Below are positions 59,148 through 64,000 of a stretch of 64,000 nt of DNA, piece by piece. The notes under the pieces are model-generated. The model saw only the letters and a list, made by a program, of their open reading frames with translations. It was not told where the DNA came from and made no database searches. Position 1 is the first letter of the stretch. Each line of letters starts with the position of its first letter. This DNA is from an uncultured Selenomonadales bacterium. GTDB taxonomy: Bacteria; Bacillota; Negativicutes; Selenomonadales; Selenomonadaceae. A program made the translations under genes and the position numbers. Location of the stretch: the NCBI GenBank assembly GCA_900321035.1, contig ONUH01000007.1, forward strand, positions 43,268 through 107,267, read 5' to 3'.

Positions 59148-61979
59148 ATGGACAATACCATTCGCATCCGCGGGGCGCGGGAGCATAATCTGAAGAATAT
59201 CAGCGTGGAGATTCCACGGGACAAGTTGATTGTAATCACGGGACTTTCCGGGTCAGGGAAGTCCTCTTTGGCGTTCGATACGATTTACGCTGAGGGGCAG
59301 CGGCGGTATGTGGAATCGCTGTCCTCGTATGCGCGGCAATTCCTCGGGCAGATGGACAAGCCGGACGTGGATTTGATCGAGGGACTTTCGCCGGCAATTT
59401 CCATCGACCAAAAGACGACGAGCCGCAATCCGCGCTCCACCGTCGGCACGGTGACGGAGATTTACGACTATCTGCGTCTTTTATATGCGCGGGCCGGCCG
59501 CCCCCATTGTCCGAAGTGCGGTAAGCCGATTTCCCAGCAGTCGCTGGACCAGATGCTCGACCAGATTCTGGCGCTTGCCGAGGGAACCAAATTGTTGATT
59601 CTCGCGCAAATAATACGCGGGAAAAAGGGCGAGCACCGGAAGGTGTTCGAGCAGATTCGCCGCGACGGGTATGTGCGGATGCGCGTGGACGGAGAGATTT
59701 ACGACGCCAGCGAGGAAATCGTTTTAGAAAAGAATAAGAAGCACACGATTGAGGTTGTCGTTGACCGCCTTGTCTTGCGCGAGGGGATCCGTCAGCGTCT
59801 CGCCGATTCCATAGAAACGGCGTTGAAGCTCGGCGAGGGCGTCGTCTATGTGCAGGTGCTGGACGGCGAGCTTTTGATGTTCAGCCAGAATTTTGCCTGC
59901 ATCGACTGCGGCGTCAGCCTGCCGGAGCTTGCGCCGCGCATGTTTTCTTTCAACAGTCCCTTCGGTGCGTGTCCCGCGTGCAGCGGAATCGGGAGTCAAA
60001 TGGAGTTTGACGAGGAACTGGTCATGCCTGACGATTCGCTTTCCATCGCCCAGGGCGTTTTCGCGCCGCTGTCAAAGAATTTGAATTCCTATGCGATGTG
60101 CCAGATGGACGGCGTGCTCAGAAAATACGGCTATACGGTGGATACGCCTTTTACCAAGCTGAAAAAGAAGGTGCGGGATATCCTGCTGTATGGTTCGGGC
60201 GAAGAGTGTTTCGAGTACGGCTACGAGAATATGTACGGCGAGTATAAAGAGTATTACAGTCCTTTCGAGGGCGTCATGCCGCTGCTTTCGCGCCGCTATC
60301 GGGAGTCGGACAGCGACGAGATGCGCGAGAGCTATGAGAATTACATGACGGTCACGCCCTGCCCTGTTTGTCATGGTGCGCGGCTGAAGCCGGAAACGCT
60401 GGCGGTGACGGTGGGCGGCAAGAGTATCCATGAGGCGACTCAGCTGACTATCCGGGATGCGGACGCGTTTTTTGCGTCCCTTGACTTGACGGCGCGAGAG
60501 CAAAAAATCGCGGCGCAGATTTTGAAAGAGATTCACGCGCGGCTCGGTTTCCTTATCCACGTTGGGCTGGATTACCTGACGCTCTCGCGGGCAGCAGGCA
60601 CGCTGTCGGGCGGCGAGGCGCAGCGTATCCGGCTCGCGACGCAGATCGGCTCGGGTCTCGTCGGCGTACTCTATATTCTTGACGAGCCAAGCATCGGGCT
60701 TCACCAGAGAGACAACGACAGACTCCTTGACGCGCTGAAGCGGCTCCGCGACCTCGGCAATACATTGATTGTCGTCGAGCATGACGAGGACACGATGTAC
60801 GCGGCGGACCAGATTATCGACATCGGGCCGGGTGCGGGCGAGCACGGCGGCGAGATCGTCGCGCAGGGGACGGCGGAGGACGTCAAAAAAGTGGCGGCTT
60901 CCGTGACCGGGCAGTATCTGAGCCGAAAGCGATTCATTCCCGTACCGAAGAAACGGAGAAAAGGCAACGGGAATTTTATCGAGATTGTCGGCGCAGCGGA
61001 AAACAATCTGAAGAACCTGACCGTGCGTTTCCCACTGGGTACGTTTACTCTCGTCACGGGCGTTTCCGGTTCGGGGAAAAGCACGCTCGTCAACGAAATT
61101 TTGTACAAGGGCATAGCTGCGCGGCTTTACCATGCCAAGGGAAAGCCGGGACGGCACAAGGTCATTCACGGCCTGGAGAATATCGACAAGATCGTCAATA
61201 TCGACCAGTCACCGATCGGCCGCACGCCGCGCTCGAATCCCGCGACCTATACAGGAGTATTCGATGCGATCCGTCAGCTTTTCAGCGGGACGCCCGAGGC
61301 GAAGATGCGAGGTTACAAGGCTGGCAGGTTCAGCTTCAACGTGAAGGGCGGGCGCTGCGAGGCATGCCGCGGCGACGGCATCATTAAGATCGAGATGCAT
61401 TTCCTGCCAGACGTATACGTTCCCTGCGAGGTCTGTAAGGGCGCGCGTTACAACCGCGAGACGCTGGAGGTAACCTACAAGGGGAAAACGATTTCCGACG
61501 TGCTGAACATGACCATCGACGAGGCGGTGGAATTCTTTGCCAACGTGCCTTCGATTGCCAGAAAGATGCAGGTAATCCAGGACGTGGGGCTCGGCTACGT
61601 GCGGCTTGGACAGCCAGCCACGACGCTGTCCGGCGGCGAGGCGCAGCGCGTGAAGCTGGCGACGGAGCTTTCCCGCCGCTCCACGGGACGGACGCTTTAT
61701 ATTCTCGATGAGCCGACCACGGGACTTCACACGGCGGATATCGAGAAGCTGCTTGTGATTTTACAGCGGCTCGTGGACGGCGGCGACACGGTCATCGTCA
61801 TCGAGCACAATCTCGACGTCGTCAAGTCGGCGGACCATATCATCGACCTTGGCCCGGAGGGCGGCGACAAGGGCGGCACCATTGTCGCGCAGGGGACGCC
61901 GGAGGAAATCGTCAAGGTGAAGAAGTCGTACACAGGGAAATATTTGAAGACGATGCTGAAAGAAAAGCACGAAAAATAA
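59148..61979 (+). CDS. uvrA: excinuclease ABC subunit A
   Basis: A 943-residue UvrA, the damage-recognising ABC ATPase dimer of nucleotide excision repair. First Walker [21 protein letters not shown]; zinc finger CPKCGKPIS; second zinc module CPACSG; first signature [18 protein letters not shown]; second Walker [18 protein letters not shown]; third zinc finger CEACRGDG...CEVCKG; second signature [16 protein letters not shown]. Length is normal. uvrC follows 18 bases later, so uvrA-uvrC is one transcript, with uvrB and the fusion gene likely upstream. Confidence 0.97.
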   Translation: MDNTIRIRGAREHNLKNISVEIPRDKLIVITGLSGSGKSSLAFDTIYAEGQRRYVESLSSYARQFLGQMDKPDVDLIEGLSPAISIDQKTTSRNPRSTVGTVTEIYDYLRLLYARAGRPHCPKCGKPISQQSLDQMLDQILALAEGTKLLILAQIIRGKKGEHRKVFEQIRRDGYVRMRVDGEIYDASEEIVLEKNKKHTIEVVVDRLVLREGIRQRLADSIETALKLGEGVVYVQVLDGELLMFSQNFACIDCGVSLPELAPRMFSFNSPFGACPACSGIGSQMEFDEELVMPDDSLSIAQGVFAPLSKNLNSYAMCQMDGVLRKYGYTVDTPFTKLKKKVRDILLYGSGEECFEYGYENMYGEYKEYYSPFEGVMPLLSRRYRESDSDEMRESYENYMTVTPCPVCHGARLKPETLAVTVGGKSIHEATQLTIRDADAFFASLDLTAREQKIAAQILKEIHARLGFLIHVGLDYLTLSRAAGTLSGGEAQRIRLATQIGSGLVGVLYILDEPSIGLHQRDNDRLLDALKRLRDLGNTLIVVEHDEDTMYAADQIIDIGPGAGEHGGEIVAQGTAEDVKKVAASVTGQYLSRKRFIPVPKKRRKGNGNFIEIVGAAENNLKNLTVRFPLGTFTLVTGVSGSGKSTLVNEILYKGIAARLYHAKGKPGRHKVIHGLENIDKIVNIDQSPIGRTPRSNPATYTGVFDAIRQLFSGTPEAKMRGYKAGRFSFNVKGGRCEACRGDGIIKIEMHFLPDVYVPCEVCKGARYNRETLEVTYKGKTISDVLNMTIDEAVEFFANVPSIARKMQVIQDVGLGYVRLGQPATTLSGGEAQRVKLATELSRRSTGRTLYILDEPTTGLHTADIEKLLVILQRLVDGGDTVIVIEHNLDVVKSADHIIDLGPEGGDKGGTIVAQGTPEEIVKVKKSYTGKYLKTMLKEKHEK

Positions 61980-61997
61980 TCGGAGGAGGGAAGAAAC

Positions 61998-63803
61998 GTG
62001 TCGAACATAGAGGAAAAACTCGCGCTTCTTCCCGATTCGCCCGGCGTCTATATCATGAAAAACGCGCAGGGCAAGGTGATTTACGTCGGCAAGGCCGTGG
62101 TACTGAAGAATCGCGTGCGGCAATATTTTCAGAACACGAAAAATCACTCGCCTAAAGTGCGTGTAATGGTTTCGCATATCGACGACTTCGAGACCATCAT
62201 GACGTCTTCCGAAGTCGAGGCTTTGATTCTTGAGTGCAATTTAATTAAAAAATATCGTCCGCGTTACAATATCAGCTTGAAGGACGACAAGACCTATCCG
62301 TATGTGAAGGTGACGCTGGCGGACGAATACCCGCGGATAATGCTGACGCGACGAATCTTGAAAGACGGCGCGCGATATTTCGGTCCATATACGAACGTCG
62401 GCGCGGTGCATGAAAGTCTGAAGCTCCTGCGGCGGCTTTTTCCCATGCGTACATGCAAGCATATGGACGTGGACAGGCCGTGCCTCGAATATCATATCAA
62501 GCGTTGCCTCGCGCCCTGCGTCGGCCTCGCGGATGCGGAGGAGTACCGCGATATGGTGCGTTCCGTTTGTCTGTTTTTGGAAGGCAGGACGGATGAGGTG
62601 GAGAAGGCGTTGGAAACGCGCATGGAATCGGCGGCGGAAAAACTGCAGTTCGAGCTGGCGGCGCGGCTCCGGGACCAGCTCAAGGCGGTGCGTCGCGTAG
62701 CGGAAAAGCAGAACATCGTGACGGGGTATGGCGACCAGGACGCGGTGGGAATGGCGAGGTCCGGTCTCGGCGTCTGCGTACAGATGTTTCTTGTGCGTGC
62801 GGGAAAGATGGTTGGACGCGAGCATTTCCATTTGTCGGGCAGCGAAGCGGAAAGCGACGAAGCGTTGCTCTCTGCGTTCTTGAAACAATATTATTATCGG
62901 GCGGCGTTTATCCCCAAGGAGATCTTGCTGCCTTGCCCGATTGCGGAGCAGACGGTCATCGAGGAATGGCTGACGGCTCGGAAGGGCGCAAAGGTCTCGC
63001 TGCAGCTGCCTCAGCGCGGACAAAAGCACGAGATCGTGCAGATGGCGGAGACGAACGCCGCAAAATATCTGGCGGATGAAGCGGAAAAAATCCAGACGGC
63101 GACGGCGCAGACTGAAGGAGCGGTGGAGGAGCTGGGGCGAGCCCTCGGCCTTGCAAAAAAGCCGTGGCGCATGGAATGCTTCGACATTTCTCATATCCAA
63201 GGCGCGGAAACGGTAGCCTCAATGGTAGTGTTCGAGGGAGGCGTGCCGAAAAAGTCGGATTACCGCCGCTTCAAGATCAAGAGTGCAGAGGGAAAGCCGG
63301 ATGATTTCCTGTCCATGCGGGAGGTCACGACACGGCGCTACGGCAAGCCGGACGTGGAGGATATGCCGGACCTGATTGTCATTGACGGCGGCTTGGGGCA
63401 GCTTGGATCCGCGCTTTCAATTATTCGCGGCGCTGGGCATACGACGCCTGTGATCGGTCTCGCGAAACAATTTGAATTGATTTTTGTCGAAGGAACGAGC
63501 GAGCCGGTGGAGCTTCCGCGTCACAGCCAAGCGCTGTATCTGATGCAGCGCATCCGCGACGAGGCGCATCGTTTCGCGATTACCTATCATCGCAAACTGC
63601 GCGGCAAGCGGAATCTCGTTTCGGTGCTCGACCATGTGGAGGGTATCGGTCCGACGAGAAGGAAAGCTCTTTGGGCGCATTTCGGGACTTTGGACAAGAT
63701 CAAGGCGGCGACGGTGGACGAGCTGGCCGCCGTGAAGGGCATGAACCGTCCGGCGGCGCAGGCTGTTTACAATTTCTTTGCCGTGCAAGAAAATGGAAAG
63801 TAA
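61998..63803 (+). CDS. uvrC: excinuclease ABC subunit C
   Basis: A 601-residue UvrC, which makes both incisions in nucleotide excision repair. The N-terminal GIY-YIG nuclease reads [20 protein letters not shown]; the UVR motif is in [16 protein letters not shown]; the C-terminal RNase H-like nuclease has [20 protein letters not shown] and [11 protein letters not shown]; and a helix-hairpin-helix pair ([33 protein letters not shown]) ends it. It starts at GTG behind GGAGGAGGG. The insertion sequence begins about 100 bases downstream. Confidence 0.96.
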   Translation: MSNIEEKLALLPDSPGVYIMKNAQGKVIYVGKAVVLKNRVRQYFQNTKNHSPKVRVMVSHIDDFETIMTSSEVEALILECNLIKKYRPRYNISLKDDKTYPYVKVTLADEYPRIMLTRRILKDGARYFGPYTNVGAVHESLKLLRRLFPMRTCKHMDVDRPCLEYHIKRCLAPCVGLADAEEYRDMVRSVCLFLEGRTDEVEKALETRMESAAEKLQFELAARLRDQLKAVRRVAEKQNIVTGYGDQDAVGMARSGLGVCVQMFLVRAGKMVGREHFHLSGSEAESDEALLSAFLKQYYYRAAFIPKEILLPCPIAEQTVIEEWLTARKGAKVSLQLPQRGQKHEIVQMAETNAAKYLADEAEKIQTATAQTEGAVEELGRALGLAKKPWRMECFDISHIQGAETVASMVVFEGGVPKKSDYRRFKIKSAEGKPDDFLSMREVTTRRYGKPDVEDMPDLIVIDGGLGQLGSALSIIRGAGHTTPVIGLAKQFELIFVEGTSEPVELPRHSQALYLMQRIRDEAHRFAITYHRKLRGKRNLVSVLDHVEGIGPTRRKALWAHFGTLDKIKAATVDELAAVKGMNRPAAQAVYNFFAVQENGK

Positions 63804-63903
63804 AGGAATTTGTCTCGTTTCAGCAGCTTTTCGTGATGGTACAAAAGTGCACTGGTGAGGCGGAGATTGGATTTCAATGATTCTTAAAACTCCTCGCGGA
63901 TTT

Positions 63904-64000
63904 TGTACTGACCCCCATAAGTTAGACCAAAAATCTAGCTTATGGGGGTTAGTTTATGGCAAAGTACAGCTACGAATTCAAAAACAAGGTAGTCCACGAA
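63904..64000 (+). mobile_element. IS3-family (IS150-like) insertion sequence, left end
   Basis: The element starts about TGTACTGACCCCCATAAG, in the style of IS3/IS150-group terminal repeats. A near-perfect inverted repeat of 15 bp (CCCCCATAAGTTAGA at 63911-63925 and TCTAGCTTATGGGGG at 63933-63947) lies inside the end and would fold into a hairpin just before orfA. The right end is outside the window, so completeness and target duplication cannot be judged. Confidence 0.75.
63956..64000 (+). CDS. IS3-type transposase OrfA, start only
   Basis: Fifteen codons are visible before the window ends: MAKYSYEFKNKVVHE. This matches the opening of the helix-turn-helix OrfA of IS150-like elements, which is joined to OrfB by a frameshift to make the transposase. 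GGGGG at 63943-63947, the arm of the hairpin, may act as its ribosome site and be hidden when the hairpin forms. Confidence 0.7.
   Translation, partial: MAKYSYEFKNKVVHE

Overview
The window is a 64 kb stretch of a bacterial chromosome. It fits a Gram-negative-staining Firmicute of the Negativicutes, most likely a Selenomonas-like member of the Selenomonadaceae. The grounds are firmicute gene order (ylxM-ffh-rpsP-khpA-ylqD-rimM-trmD, mini-RNase III after cysS, a T-box leader before ileS, a SpoIID homologue), a moderately high-GC backbone with many GTG/TTG starts, and a tmRNA tag ANEDYALAA. The assignment is an inference from gene content; no 16S gene is present.

Layout. 1-7.4 kb: end of ruvB, queH, a SpoIID-like protein, queA, then cysS-mrnC-thyX-rlmB. 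7.4-11.1 kb: small hypothetical proteins and a complete ABC importer (lipoprotein, ATPase, permease). 11.1-13.4 kb (minus strand): a FliD-like small protein and a CNNM/CBS transporter. 13.5-25.7 kb: a TauE-type exporter, T-box plus type-2 ileS, two small Hpt-type proteins around a copper-type CsoR, cca, ndk, a cobalamin adenosyltransferase and the SRP/ribosome-maturation cluster. 25.7-27.3 kb (minus strand): corA with a long leader, a hypothetical gene and a lone Phd-like antitoxin. 27.4-33.9 kb: a chemoreceptor next to a sugar-binding lipoprotein, a binding protein/TetR pair with two clear operators, a flavin reductase and an apparently exported nucleoside deoxyribosyltransferase.

33.6-45.7 kb is the main accessory island. 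It is visibly AT-richer than its surroundings and holds a tight seven-gene operon: MORC/MutL-type GHKL ATPase, Z1 helicase-like ATPase, PD-(D/E)XK protein, AIPR protein, C5 cytosine methyltransferase, Vsr nuclease, and a DUF2075 helicase with its own N-terminal nuclease-like domain. It reads as an ATP-driven restriction/anti-phage system. A 62-bp frame-preserving duplication sits just upstream. 45.7-51.3 kb is mixed accessory DNA: a PC4/YdbC protein, an exported phosphatidylserine-decarboxylase-like protein, an AbiE toxin-antitoxin pair, ssrA (tmRNA), and a secreted GH5 cellulase with a CBM2-type module that looks imported.

51.4-63.8 kb returns to host-like DNA: esterase, ATP-grasp enzyme and HD-GYP phosphodiesterase, then uvrB, uvrA and uvrC. 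A 787-residue TPR/glycosyltransferase/radical-SAM fusion lies between uvrB and uvrA. The window ends inside the left end of an IS3-family (IS150-like) insertion sequence.

The two most interesting items are the seven-gene MORC/Z1/AIPR/Dcm/Vsr/DUF2075 operon and the TPR-GT-radical SAM fusion. All function calls come from reading motifs; no database search was run.
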